A stretch of DNA of 64,000 bases from Rhizobium leguminosarum bv. trifolii WSM1325. Lineage in GTDB: Bacteria; Pseudomonadota; Alphaproteobacteria; Rhizobiales; Rhizobiaceae. Position numbers and translations under genes: made by a program. The stretch is from positions 682,001 through 746,000 of the forward strand of contig CP001623.1 of assembly GCA_000023185.1 (NCBI GenBank), in the 5' to 3' direction. Every line of letters begins with the position of its first letter. Position 1 is the stretch's first letter. Below the pieces are notes generated by a model, which saw nothing but the letters and a program-made list of their open reading frames with translations, was not told the origin of the DNA and searched no databases. Positions 1 through 7,481 of this stretch are shown piece by piece.

Positions 1-333
1 ATCCGTTGCCTTTGCGAGGATCTCGGCGAATTTCCACGCGCGGCCGCTCTGTTCCTGGCTGAGCGGCTTGGAAGGCGTGTCCTTCCGCCGCTGCCAGGTG
101 CGCAAGCTCATGCCCACCGCCTTTTCGAGGGACTCGTTCTTGCCGAGGACGACGAGAGTGCCGACAAGATGATCCAGTGCTGTTGCAGGCAGGCCGTGCA
201 GGAGCAGCTCATGGGCGTCGAGGGCATTGGTCAGGCTACGCGACAGAATGCGCGAACCGCCGAGCAATGCTTCGATTTTTTGCAGTTCACCACCGCCTGC
301 CGCTGAAGAGGGTGCTTTTGCTGCGACGGCCAT
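1..333 (-). CDS. Xre/ParS (MbcA-like) antitoxin, 3'-truncated by window edge
   Basis: The first 111 residues are present; the C-terminus lies outside the window. The protein reads like Xre/MbcA/ParS toxin-binding antitoxins: an N-terminal helical part, then a region with SLRTWQRRK and a following LSQEQSGRAWKFAEI helix, typical of the DUF2384-type toxin-binding domain. Such antitoxins neutralise RES-domain toxins (NAD-degrading in studied members) and repress their own operon. The ATG at 333-331 has AGGAGA upstream on the minus strand. The RES toxin gene would be expected downstream, beyond coordinate 1, so the pairing is inferred. Two direct repeats upstream look like the autoregulatory operator. 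Confidence 0.72.
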   Translation of the reverse strand, partial: MAVAAKAPSSAAGGGELQKIEALLGGSRILSRSLTNALDAHELLLHGLPATALDHLVGTLVVLGKNESLEKAVGMSLRTWQRRKDTPSKPLSQEQSGRAWKFAEILAKATD

Positions 334-347
334 GATCTTTCTCCTGC

Positions 348-384
348 GTCATCTGTCGCTTTTTATATGTCATGTGTCGCGACA
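348..384. promoter_or_regulatory. direct-repeat operator upstream of the Xre antitoxin gene
   Basis: Two copies of GTCATSTGTCGC (348-359 and 369-380) lie 21 bp apart, two helical turns, just upstream of the antitoxin start at 333. The second overlaps a perfect 10-bp palindrome TGTCGCGACA at 375-384. Position and spacing suit autorepression by the Xre-family antitoxin. Binding is inferred. Confidence 0.45.
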
Positions 385-603
385 AATTTCAAGATCTGAC
401 GGGCGTATCCGGCGTATCGGCCGCGGAACCGTGCCTTTCTCGCTGCCGGCGCCAAACAAGCGGGCAGGCGTCGATGGCACCGCCTGCCAAGGGCAGCTTG
501 CAGCGGATTGAAATGCCGCGATCCCCACAGAGGCTGGGTCGCGGCGCTCCAATTCCGTAAGCGCGCGCGGGAATGGCAGGCAGGGCTGCCGCTCCCGGGA
601 TTA

Positions 604-1338
604 TCAGTCTTTTTTGCTGGTCGGCGCTGGCAGCAAGATGGGCTCTACCGAATGTTTCGGTGCCATCAGCTGTGCAAGAATGTCATCGGCCGAGTGGCTC
701 GAACTGCCAATGCCGGCCTCGCGCAGTTGACGATCGAGGTCGCTGCCGTTTTCCAGCGCGGCCAGTTCAGCACCGGCTTCGATGCGGCCGGCAGTGATTT
801 CCTGGCGTTTCTTGATGCGTTCGAGACTCTCGACGGCGCTACCGAGGCGGGTATTGATGCCCGACTGGCTATGGGCGATCGCCGATTGAGCGCGCAGCAG
901 CGATTCATTGGCTTTGACATTCCCCACCTCGCGCTTCATCTGAGCAATGCGCGCTTCGGTCTCCTGGATCGTGCGCAGCATCTGCTGCTGGCGAGGCAGC
1001 AGCCGGTCGAGCTCTTCCTGGTCGCGCTGCACTTCGGCACGGATACTAGCAATGCGCTGAGCCAGACCTTGAGCGAGATCCGTGCGGTTCGCGGAGATCG
1101 CAGCGCGAGCGCTGTCGGTATCCTTGGTCTCCTTGGCGCGGTTTTCGTCAAGTCGGCGCATGACGCTCTTGTTGGACGCCATGATGCCGGCAAGATCGGA
1201 TCGCGCACTGCGCAGCGACTGTTCAGCGTCGCGGATTTCTTGATCAAGGACGCGCATGGACTGGCTGTCGGCGGCCGCTTCCGCTGCCTCGTTAATGCCG
1301 CCGCGAATGGCGGTGAAAATCTTGCCCCAAGTGCTCAC
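604..1338 (-). CDS. yjfJ: PspA/IM30-family protein (YjfJ-like)
   Basis: A 244-residue, almost wholly coiled-coil protein with the PspA/IM30 opening MSTWGKIFTAIRGG and long heptad-rich helices through about residue 200, as expected for ESCRT-III-like membrane-coating proteins that line the inner membrane under envelope stress. The chosen start is GTG at 1338-1336, with GGGGAGA upstream and a 4-base GTGA overlap with the stop of the preceding DUF2170 gene, so the two are translationally coupled. The pair matches E. coli yjfI-yjfJ. A longer in-frame start at 1362 would lie inside the upstream gene and lacks a comparable ribosome-binding site. The specific role of this paralogue is not known. Confidence 0.85.
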   Translation of the reverse strand: MSTWGKIFTAIRGGINEAAEAAADSQSMRVLDQEIRDAEQSLRSARSDLAGIMASNKSVMRRLDENRAKETKDTDSARAAISANRTDLAQGLAQRIASIRAEVQRDQEELDRLLPRQQQMLRTIQETEARIAQMKREVGNVKANESLLRAQSAIAHSQSGINTRLGSAVESLERIKKRQEITAGRIEAGAELAALENGSDLDRQLREAGIGSSSHSADDILAQLMAPKHSVEPILLPAPTSKKD

Positions 1339-1781
1339 GCTGCAATCTCCCCGCTTTTCCACTCTTCAATCATGTGTGCCGCATCGACGGCATTGGCAGC
1401 CAGAATCGCGACTTCCTCGACCACCGTCTCGGCCGGCGAGCGTGCTGACAGCGAGCCGAACAATTCATACCATTCCTCACCGTCGATTGTGGTGATGCCG
1501 AAGCTGGAGAGCGGCACGAACTTATGGGTCTTCAGCACCATCCGTTCGAAGGCTTCTCGATTGGACACGTCCTTGCACGGCACCAGAACAGCGCTGACGA
1601 GGATGTCGCGCTCCCCGCTCACCGCGACGAAGACGTCGAGATCGCCCTTTTCCTTAAGAGTCACGCATATGACGTCGCCCTGTTCGGGTACGGCTACATC
1701 CACATCGCCCAGTGCGTCGGGATCGGCGGCGAACAGGCGCGTTAAAGTGGTGAGGTTCCAGGTCTCCAAAAAGTCCTCCAT
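1335..1781 (-). CDS. yjfI: DUF2170 family protein (YjfI-like)
   Basis: A protein of about 148 residues recognised as DUF2170/YjfI from its conserved body (WNLTTLTRLF near the start, then VPEQGDVICVTL and VLVPCKDVSNREAFERMVL) and from its place directly before a pspA-like gene. It is soluble with no signal peptide; its biochemical function is unknown. The family is found next to PspA, DUF350 and GspS-like ligase genes. The ATG at 1781 is preferred; a TTG at 1820 in the same frame would add 13 residues. Neither has a good ribosome-binding site. The shorter form leaves room for divergent promoters between this gene and the potassium-channel operon. Confidence 0.75.
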   Translation of the reverse strand: MEDFLETWNLTTLTRLFAADPDALGDVDVAVPEQGDVICVTLKEKGDLDVFVAVSGERDILVSAVLVPCKDVSNREAFERMVLKTHKFVPLSSFGITTIDGEEWYELFGSLSARSPAETVVEEVAILAANAVDAAHMIEEWKSGEIAA

Positions 1782-1814
1782 CGGTTGGAACGTCAAAATA
1801 TTTGGGTAATCGGT

Positions 1815-1844
1815 TTGCAACTTAAAGATCTGGTGCGCTAAATA
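1815..1844 (+). promoter_or_regulatory. possible promoter of the channel-yjfKLMC operon
   Basis: TTGCAA (1815-1820) and TAAATA (1839-1844) are separated by 18 bp in the divergent gap between the DUF2170 gene and the channel gene. Spacing and sequence approximate a housekeeping sigma promoter. This is inference from motif resemblance only. Confidence 0.3.
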
Positions 1845-1905
1845 AATTTCGCTAGGGTACGCGTTGGGAACGGGGGCGAATCGCTTGCCATTTATCGCTT
1901 CATTG

Positions 1906-2940
1906 ATGCGGCGTGTATATCTCTCGCTCAGCGAATTGGCCTGGTCAGCCCTTTTTGTTATCCTCGTGATCCACCTGGTCGCTTCTTACCTGCTCTTCAT
2001 GCTGGCCGGCGAAGCCGATCTCGTCGGCAATCCGGTCGACTTTCTTTATTACTATATGGTGACGGCAACGACTGTCGGCTATGGCGATCTTTCTCCAAAA
2101 TCGGGGGCCGGCCGATTAATTGCCGTCCTGTTCGTTCTTCCCGGCGGCATTGCCATCTTCACCGCTGTTCTTGGCAAGTTGTTGACAAATATCGGTACGA
2201 TCTGGAGGAATCGCATGCGCGGATTGGGTGATTACAGCGAACGTGCCGGCCATATCATCGTCCTGGGCTGGCAAGAGGGGCAGACATACCAGACGCTGCG
2301 GCTGCTGCATGCCGAACGGCAGGCCAACGAGCCGATGAGTGTTCTGGTTGCCAAGGACCTGCCGGAAAATCCCGCCAGCAATTACGCCGACTATATCAGA
2401 ACCGAGCGGCTTGCCGATGCCGATGCTCTGGTGCGGGCCGGAGTGGCCCAGGCGCGCGCGATCATCGCGCGCGGTGCAAATGACGACGAGACGCTGGCCG
2501 CCGTGCTGATTGCCGAAGACCACGCGCCCAATGCCCATATCGTGGCCTATTTCGCCGACGACCGCACGGCACAGATGGTCAAACAACGCCGGCCGCGCGT
2601 CGAGGCGGTGGGCTCGCTCGCCGAGGAGCTGCTGTCGCGTTCCGCCCGTGATCCGGGCTCTTCGGAAATCGCCGCACGGCTGCTGTCGGCCGCTTCCACC
2701 GACACGGCTTTTTCCCTGCCGGTGCCGCCTTTGCAAACGCCGCTACTCTATGGGGACGTGTTTTTAAGGCTCAAGCGTCAGCATAATGTGACGCTGGTGG
2801 GCATGCTGAGCCAGGGCATGACCGACCTCAATTGCCAGGACGAGACGCTGATGCGGGGCGGCGAGACCCTTTACTACATCAGCGGAATGCGGCTAGATCC
2901 CGCTGCCATCGCTTGGGCTCGAATGGGAGAGGTATCATGA
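1906..2940 (+). CDS. two-TM potassium channel with cytoplasmic RCK domain
   Basis: The protein has an N-terminal hydrophobic helix (about residues 13-33), a pore loop with the canonical K+ selectivity filter TVGYGD (56-61), and a second hydrophobic helix (about 68-92). A long cytoplasmic part begins HIIVLGWQEG, a Rossmann/TrkA-N-like RCK segment. This is the KtrAB/Kch-type layout of ligand-gated K+ channels. The ATG at 1906 is used; upstream TTG codons at 1864 and 1885 are in frame and the latter has GGGGGCGA before it, so the N-terminus is uncertain. The stop overlaps the next start (ATGA), tying the channel to the DUF2491-DUF350-DUF1190-ligase operon. E. coli yjfI-C lacks this channel, which makes the cluster notable. 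Confidence 0.85.
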   Translation: MRRVYLSLSELAWSALFVILVIHLVASYLLFMLAGEADLVGNPVDFLYYYMVTATTVGYGDLSPKSGAGRLIAVLFVLPGGIAIFTAVLGKLLTNIGTIWRNRMRGLGDYSERAGHIIVLGWQEGQTYQTLRLLHAERQANEPMSVLVAKDLPENPASNYADYIRTERLADADALVRAGVAQARAIIARGANDDETLAAVLIAEDHAPNAHIVAYFADDRTAQMVKQRRPRVEAVGSLAEELLSRSARDPGSSEIAARLLSAASTDTAFSLPVPPLQTPLLYGDVFLRLKRQHNVTLVGMLSQGMTDLNCQDETLMRGGETLYYISGMRLDPAAIAWARMGEVS

Positions 2941-3593
2941 TCGGCTGGTTCGGCAGAGACAAGAACGAAAGGCCCTTACCCAAAGAACTTGGCCCGTTGA
3001 GCGCCGCCATCGGCGGGGCGTTGGAGATCGATTTCCTCTCCCTCGAAGCCGATGCTTTGGCCGGCCAGCCGGCCATGCCGCTGCCACGGAGCGGCCCGTT
3101 CATCATTGCCGCCTACGGTGAGGTTTCGCTCGATGCCGCGACGGTTCTGTCGCGCTATTACGATGAAGACCATCGGATGATTCAGGTGATGTCGACGTCG
3201 GGCCAGCCGGGTGATGTCGACGACATCAGCTTTTATCAGCCCTGGGACAGCGTCGTGCCTGCCGGGCAGGGCGAATGGAACCGCTGGACCGGGCCGGACG
3301 GCCTGATCGGTCAGCCAAGCTACGATGCCGATGGCATCCTCTATAGCCGCTTCTGGGGCGAGGGCCCGGAACGCACCCCATTGGCGGAGTTTGTCGAGAA
3401 GGTCGACGACGGTGAGGCGCAGCGCTCCATTCACCAGACCTGCATGCTATATTATCGCCCGCTTGGCTCGACGCGCGAGATGCTTTTGATCAATGTCGAG
3501 CGCGACCTCGATCTCGGACAGAGCCAGGCAGGCAGCTCGGTGGAATTTCTGATCGGCTATGGACTCGCTCCGGCCGATGTTCGCCGCGTCTGA
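2937..3593 (+). CDS. yjfK: DUF2491 family protein (YjfK-like)
   Basis: A soluble protein of 218 residues matching the YjfK/DUF2491 family in length, content and position. It opens MIGWFGRDKNERPLPKELG, followed by a conserved middle with DISFYQPWDSVVP and a final region YYRPLGSTREMLLINVE. It has no signal peptide or membrane segment. The function is unknown; the family occurs with PspA, DUF350 and glutathionylspermidine-synthase-like genes. Its ATG at 2937 sits within the stop of the channel gene (ATGA overlap), with GGAGAGG upstream. Confidence 0.8.
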   Translation: MIGWFGRDKNERPLPKELGPLSAAIGGALEIDFLSLEADALAGQPAMPLPRSGPFIIAAYGEVSLDAATVLSRYYDEDHRMIQVMSTSGQPGDVDDISFYQPWDSVVPAGQGEWNRWTGPDGLIGQPSYDADGILYSRFWGEGPERTPLAEFVEKVDDGEAQRSIHQTCMLYYRPLGSTREMLLINVERDLDLGQSQAGSSVEFLIGYGLAPADVRRV

Positions 3594-3628
3594 GGGGATC
3601 CTATCAATTTCAACGGAGGACTTTTTCA

Positions 3629-4030
3629 ATGCTCGATTACGTGGCGGGTCTGCCTGCCTTCCTCGGCTATTTCGCCGTTGGTCTTGCCGCTTACGGCGTT
3701 TTCGCGGTGATCTACACATTCCTGACGCCGCAGAAGGAAGTCCAACTCATTCGCGCAGGCAATCTTGCCGCCGTCACGGCATTCTTGGGCGCGCTTGTTG
3801 GTTTCAGCCTGCCGCTGGCTTCGGCCGCAGCCAATTCGGTCAGCATAGTCGATTACATCATATGGGCGGTGGTCGGCATTCTGGCGCAGATCCTGGCTTA
3901 CTATATTGCGAATTTCACCATGACGGATCTGCATGAAAAGATCACTGCCGGCGATATCGCCGCGGGCATATGGGGCGGCGGCATCGCGCTGGTCATCGGT
4001 ATTCTCAACGCCGCCTGCATGACCTATTGA
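3629..4030 (+). CDS. yjfL: DUF350 membrane protein (YjfL-like)
   Basis: A 133-residue integral membrane protein with four predicted helices (about residues 10-30, 44-64, 72-94 and 107-129) and the DUF350 signature pattern of small polar loops, including the TPQKEVQLIRAGN loop. DUF350 proteins are small inner-membrane proteins of unknown function that accompany PspA and ATP-grasp ligase genes. ATG at 3629 follows GGAGGA. It lies 35 bp after the DUF2491 gene and 12 bp before the DUF1190 lipoprotein gene, in the same operon. Confidence 0.85.
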   Translation: MLDYVAGLPAFLGYFAVGLAAYGVFAVIYTFLTPQKEVQLIRAGNLAAVTAFLGALVGFSLPLASAAANSVSIVDYIIWAVVGILAQILAYYIANFTMTDLHEKITAGDIAAGIWGGGIALVIGILNAACMTY

Positions 4031-4042
4031 GGGGAGGGAACG

Positions 4043-4639
4043 ATGCGCAGACGTAAGAGCGGGCACAAACGACCTTTCCTGGCCCTCGGCACCATCGCTG
4101 CCTCGACCCTGGCCCTGTCCGGTTGCGGCGATCAGACTCCCTCGGAGACAATGTTCACCTCCGTCGACCAATGCGTGACTTCCGGCATGGACCGGCAGGT
4201 CTGCCAGGCCGGCTATCAGGATGCCATGCGGGCCCATCTCGCCGCCGCGCCGCGCTTCAACGGCATGGCCGCCTGCGAGGCCGAATACGGCTCAGGCCAG
4301 TGCACGGAACAGTCGGCCAGTGCCGTCCCCAACAATACCGGCGGAGGCGGCAGCTTTTTCGTACCGTTCCTGACGGGCTACATGCTGTCTTCCGCACTGA
4401 ACAACATCGGCGGCTATTACGATTATCGCCGGCGCCAGGAGGAGAGTGGCTCCTACGGCTCGACGCCGATTTATCGCAATCGCTCGGGGCAAACGGTGAC
4501 AACGACTGTTCGCTCGGGCGGTCGCAACGACACCGTGACTGCGCCCTCACGTCAGAGTGTCAAGCCGGTCAACGTCAACACCCGCACCGTCGCCCGTCAA
4601 GGCTTCGGGGGCCGTTCGTCGTTCAGTTTCGGCGGCTGA
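4043..4639 (+). CDS. yjfM: DUF1190 lipoprotein (YjfM-like)
   Basis: The 198-residue product has a basic N-terminus, a hydrophobic stretch and a lipobox LSGC with the lipidated cysteine at residue 28, so it is an envelope lipoprotein. The mature part carries several conserved cysteines (CVTSGMDRQVCQAGY, ACEAEYGSGQC) and a Gly/Ser/Arg-rich low-complexity tail ending in GGRSSFSFGG, as in DUF1190 proteins. Function is unknown. Its place between DUF350 and the ligase follows the E. coli yjfL-M-C order. ATG 4043 has GGGGAGGGAACG upstream. Confidence 0.85.
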   Translation: MRRRKSGHKRPFLALGTIAASTLALSGCGDQTPSETMFTSVDQCVTSGMDRQVCQAGYQDAMRAHLAAAPRFNGMAACEAEYGSGQCTEQSASAVPNNTGGGGSFFVPFLTGYMLSSALNNIGGYYDYRRRQEESGSYGSTPIYRNRSGQTVTTTVRSGGRNDTVTAPSRQSVKPVNVNTRTVARQGFGGRSSFSFGG

Positions 4640-4640
4640 C

Positions 4641-5798
4641 ATGAAGCGCATCACCCTTCCGGCGCGTCCTGATTGGCTTGACAAGGCGCGCGCCGTCGGC
4701 TTCGGGTTTCACGTCATGTACGGCGAGCCTTACTGGCTCGACGATGCCGCCTATACATTCACGCTCGATGAGATCGAGACACGGATTGAAGAACCGAGCC
4801 AGGAACTGCACGACATGTGCATGGATCTGGTCGATGATATCGTCAGAAGCGAAGAGTCGCTCGACAAGCTGGCTATTCCGGAGGACCTGCGCGATGTGGT
4901 GCAGCGCTCCTGGCAGCGTCGCGACCGGCACCTCTACGGCCGGTTCGATCTTGCTTATGACGGCACTGGCCCGGTTAAGTTGCTCGAATATAACGCTGAT
5001 ACTCCCACTTCGGTGTTTGAGACAGCCTATTTCCAGTTCAACTGGCTGACCGACCAGGTGGCTTTGGGTATCCTGCCCAAGGATGCGGACCAGTACAATT
5101 CCTTGCAGGAAAGCCTCGTCGAGGCGTTCGAGCAATTTTCCAAGGAGCCGATCTTCCACTTCGCGGCGATGACCGACAATGAGGAGGATCGCGGCACGAC
5201 GGTCTATCTGATGGACTGTGCAGTGCAGGCCGGCCATCGCGTCGAGCTTCTGGACATCCGCGAAATCGGCATCGATGCACAGGGCCGTTACACCGATCTC
5301 AAGGATCGGGTGATCGACCGCTGCTTCAAGCTGTATCCGTGGGAATTCATGCTGCGCGAGCCGTTCGCCCGCGACCTCGTGCGCTCGGGCGATGTTTTCG
5401 TCGAGCCCGCCTGGAAGGCCGTGCTTTCCAACAAAGGGCTTCTGCCTCTGCTCTGGCAGCGCCACCCCAATCATCCCAACCTGCTCGCTAGCTATTTCGC
5501 AGACGACCCGGCGGCGTCCAGTTTGAGCGATTATGTGCGCAAACCACTGCTGTCGCGAGAAGGCGAGAACGTCACGATATTCCGAGATGGCCGGGAATTG
5601 ATTTCCGCCCCCGGCGATTATGGCGACGAAGGCTTTATCGTCCAGGCCTATGCTCCGCTTTTCGAAAGCGATGGTGGCTTCGCCGTGCTCGGCAGCTGGA
5701 TCGTCGGTGATCGCGCCTGCGGTCTTGCCGTCCGCGAGGATCGCTCGCGCATAACCGCCAACTTGTCGCGTTTCGTACCGCATGTCATCGTCGGATAA
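4641..5798 (+). CDS. yjfC: glutathionylspermidine-synthase-like ATP-grasp ligase (YjfC-like)
   Basis: The 385-residue protein matches the GspS synthetase-domain family (YjfC is of similar length). It has an ATP-grasp core with LLEYNADTPTSVFE and a late segment with EGFIVQAYAPLF. The N-terminal amidase domain of true GspS is absent. Relatives ligate glutathione-like peptides to polyamines; whether this clade does so is unknown. A peptide or polyamine modification linked to the membrane module is an inference from the neighbourhood. ATG 4641 lies 1 bp after the DUF1190 stop. It is the last gene of the operon and is followed by a terminator-like hairpin. Confidence 0.82.
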   Translation: MKRITLPARPDWLDKARAVGFGFHVMYGEPYWLDDAAYTFTLDEIETRIEEPSQELHDMCMDLVDDIVRSEESLDKLAIPEDLRDVVQRSWQRRDRHLYGRFDLAYDGTGPVKLLEYNADTPTSVFETAYFQFNWLTDQVALGILPKDADQYNSLQESLVEAFEQFSKEPIFHFAAMTDNEEDRGTTVYLMDCAVQAGHRVELLDIREIGIDAQGRYTDLKDRVIDRCFKLYPWEFMLREPFARDLVRSGDVFVEPAWKAVLSNKGLLPLLWQRHPNHPNLLASYFADDPAASSLSDYVRKPLLSREGENVTIFRDGRELISAPGDYGDEGFIVQAYAPLFESDGGFAVLGSWIVGDRACGLAVREDRSRITANLSRFVPHVIVG

Positions 5799-5799
5799 G

Positions 5800-5836
5800 A
5801 GAAGGTATATCGCGCCATGCGCGGCTATCTTCTTTT
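5800..5836 (+). terminator. intrinsic terminator of the channel-yjfKLMC operon
   Basis: A stem built from AGAAG/CTTCT at its base and CGCGC/GCGCG at its tip with a CAT loop, ending in TTCTTTT, directly after the ligase stop at 5798. The shape and T-rich tail fit a rho-independent terminator. Confidence 0.6.
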
Positions 5837-5910
5837 AATCGTCGAGCGACGCAGCCCCAGTTTCAGCGGCGATGTCGCACTTGGAAATAGAATGTACCCC
5901 CTACAGACCG

Positions 5911-6105
5911 TGTGGCGGCAGGGTTGGAATGTCCGTTTGTGTGCAAAGTAGAAGTGTCACTTTGGGCGCTTCTTCAGCCATTTGCAAATGCGTCACTCGG
6001 CATGTCCACTTGCGCTGAGGCAAGCCCCCGACCGGACCGGCTGGACCGGGTTGCAAGGGAAGGGAGGGGGCGGGTGAGATGCTCCCCATCGGCTTTAGCT
6101 TTCTC
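5911..6105. repeat. left-end block, copy 1 of a long direct repeat (copy 2 at 7273-7470)
   Basis: About 195 bp here closely match 7273-7470 in the same orientation, including TTGGAATGTCCGTTTGTGTG, GGCATGTCCACTTGCGCT, and the GC-rich run around GGTTGCAAGGGAAGGGAGGG. The second half, from the TTAGAAATGCGAC-like motif onward, also recurs at about 8960-9092 in element C. The early part carries transposon-end motifs; the GC-rich part is non-coding and of unknown role. Confidence 0.7.
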
Positions 6106-6177
6106 AGTGGCAATTGTTCCGTCGCCGGTTGTACTATTGGCAGCTGTCTGTTGCAGGGTAGGGATCAAAGCCGCACG

Positions 6178-6915
6178 ATGCTTCCAGAAATCAAGCTGCA
6201 GGGGCACGTCGATGTCGCCGCGCTGTCACCACTTCTTCGCGGCATGCTTCTTTCGGTTGCCTATGCTGACGGTGAGGGTGGCATAGGATTGACTGCGACC
6301 GGCGCCATGAACCGCAAGTTCGTGCATTGGGCCGCTGTGCACTTCCTCTGGCCAAGCTTCACAGCCGAAGACCTCTACAGCATGAACAAGGTGCTCAATG
6401 AAAGCGACATGCCGCCGCTTTGGGTCGTGCGCGACATGACCCGCCACCTGAAGCTTCTTCGCCGGAAAAAGGATGTGCTGCTGCCAACTAGACGAGGCCG
6501 GGAGTTTTTGGCAAAACCGCAAGCCTTCTTCGATCTGATCGCCACGGATTATCTCTACTCGTATGTCCACGAAACCGATCGTGAAGAGGAGGTGCGGGCG
6601 CGGTTACGCTGGTGGCGCCTATTCCTCAATCTTCTCAATATCGCGGCCAGAGAAGGTTGCACGTCAATGGAGGTTGTGGAGATCCTCTATCCAGACCTGG
6701 CGCCTCTGTCGGACACCGAAATAACCCTGGAAGCCTGGAAGTTGAAATCCGATCTCCAGCACGGCGTCTTTCGACGCTTATGCTGGCTCGGCTTGCTCTA
6801 TGAGGCACGAGAGGGGCTCACTCTTCTCCAGGACGGATCCTTCCACAAGACGCCACTTTGGGCAGCCTGCCTGCAGTTGGAATCGGATACGCAAAGCGAC
6901 ATCGGCGTGCACTGA
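6178..6915 (+). CDS. ISNCY passenger protein, copy 1 (unknown function)
   Basis: A 245-residue soluble protein beginning MLPEIKLQGHVDVAALSP, nearly identical (about nine residue differences) to the product at 9166-9903. I see no signal peptide or membrane segment. Basic helices (RHLKLLRRKKDVLLPTRRG, RARLRWWRLFLNLLN) give a winged-helix-like impression, but no family can be named with confidence. The ATG at 6178 is chosen because similarity between the copies starts just before it and the upstream sequences then diverge. The gene sits between the left end and the transposase tail of the element, facing the transposase, in both copies. It therefore moves with the transposon; its job there is unknown. 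Confidence 0.6.
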   Translation: MLPEIKLQGHVDVAALSPLLRGMLLSVAYADGEGGIGLTATGAMNRKFVHWAAVHFLWPSFTAEDLYSMNKVLNESDMPPLWVVRDMTRHLKLLRRKKDVLLPTRRGREFLAKPQAFFDLIATDYLYSYVHETDREEEVRARLRWWRLFLNLLNIAAREGCTSMEVVEILYPDLAPLSDTEITLEAWKLKSDLQHGVFRRLCWLGLLYEAREGLTLLQDGSFHKTPLWAACLQLESDTQSDIGVH

Positions 6916-6921
6916 CGAACT

Positions 6922-7150
6922 TCATTCCGCTGGCTGCCTCATCAACGCCTTCTGCCTTTTGGGAATCACCTCCGGATCATTCATGAAGTCCGTCCGCCGA
7001 CCAGGCTTGCGGCCGCGCTTGTGATAACCATTGCCCTGGCTGCCATCGGGAATGCCGAACATATGATCCGTCTGGCCGGCGGCGAGGGCCGCTCTTGCTG
7101 CGCTGCTGTTCCCGCCCAGCCTGCAGCTCGGCGACGATGGAAAGCATGTC
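6922..7150 (-). pseudogene. ISNCY transposase remnant (C-terminal tail only)
   Basis: The last 76 or so codons match the end of the transposase at 9910-11334 (GNGYHKRGRKPGRRTDFMND, then EVIPKRQKALMRQPAE). A 2-bp deletion relative to that copy shifts the frame before GQTDHMFG. Everything upstream, including the HTH and DDE core, is deleted at the junction at 7148-7150. It is non-functional. Confidence 0.8.
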
Positions 7151-7272
7151 TCGACCAGACTGGAGGTCGTCATCCTTGCTCCCAAGGTTGGCATTGACCA
7201 GCGCGTCGAGGCGAGACTGTCGCATCTCTAACTGGCCCAACTGTCGCATTACTAAATAGCCCTTACACAACT

Positions 7273-7470
7273 TGTGGCGGGGAAGTTGGAATGTCCGTTT
7301 GTGTGCAAAGTAGAAGTGTCACTTTGGGCGCGTCTTCAGCTATTTAGAAATGCGACACTCGGCATGTCCACTTGCGCTAAGGCAAGCCCCCGACCAGACC
7401 GGCTGGACCCGGTTGCAAGGGAAGGGAGGGGGCGGGTGAGATGCTCCCTTCGGCTTTAGCTTTGACAGTT
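7273..7470. repeat. left-end block, copy 2 of the long direct repeat
   Basis: Second copy of the block at 5911-6105, ending at GCTCCCTTCGGCTTTAGCTTT. After this point the two copies diverge completely: copy 1 runs into a passenger gene and copy 2 into the 3' end of a transposase gene. The last 130 bp or so recur at about 8960-9092. Confidence 0.7.
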
Positions 7471-7481
7471 GGAGCAGCCAG

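Larger units (their letters stand above)
5911..7271. mobile_element. ISNCY-type element A: internally deleted copy with passenger gene
   Basis: The left end (TGTGGCGGCAGGG...) matches the left end of element B at 7273; the right end (...TAGCCCTTACACAAC) matches the right end of element C at 11480. Inside lie an intact passenger gene (6178-6915) and only the last part of a transposase gene. Compared with element C, about 1.2 kb of transposase is missing between GCATGTC (7144-7150) and TCGACCAG, with GTC shared at the junction. A further 2-bp loss near 7079 shifts the frame of the remaining tail. It cannot code for its own transposase but keeps both ends, so it could be mobilised in trans. Boundaries were estimated by eye from repeat alignment. 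Confidence 0.7.

Noticed and set aside
508..1809. 433-codon plus-strand open frame antisense to the PspA-like and DUF2170 genes
   Set aside because: No family resemblance; a high-GC mirror of the real minus-strand genes, which have ribosome-binding sites and known domains.
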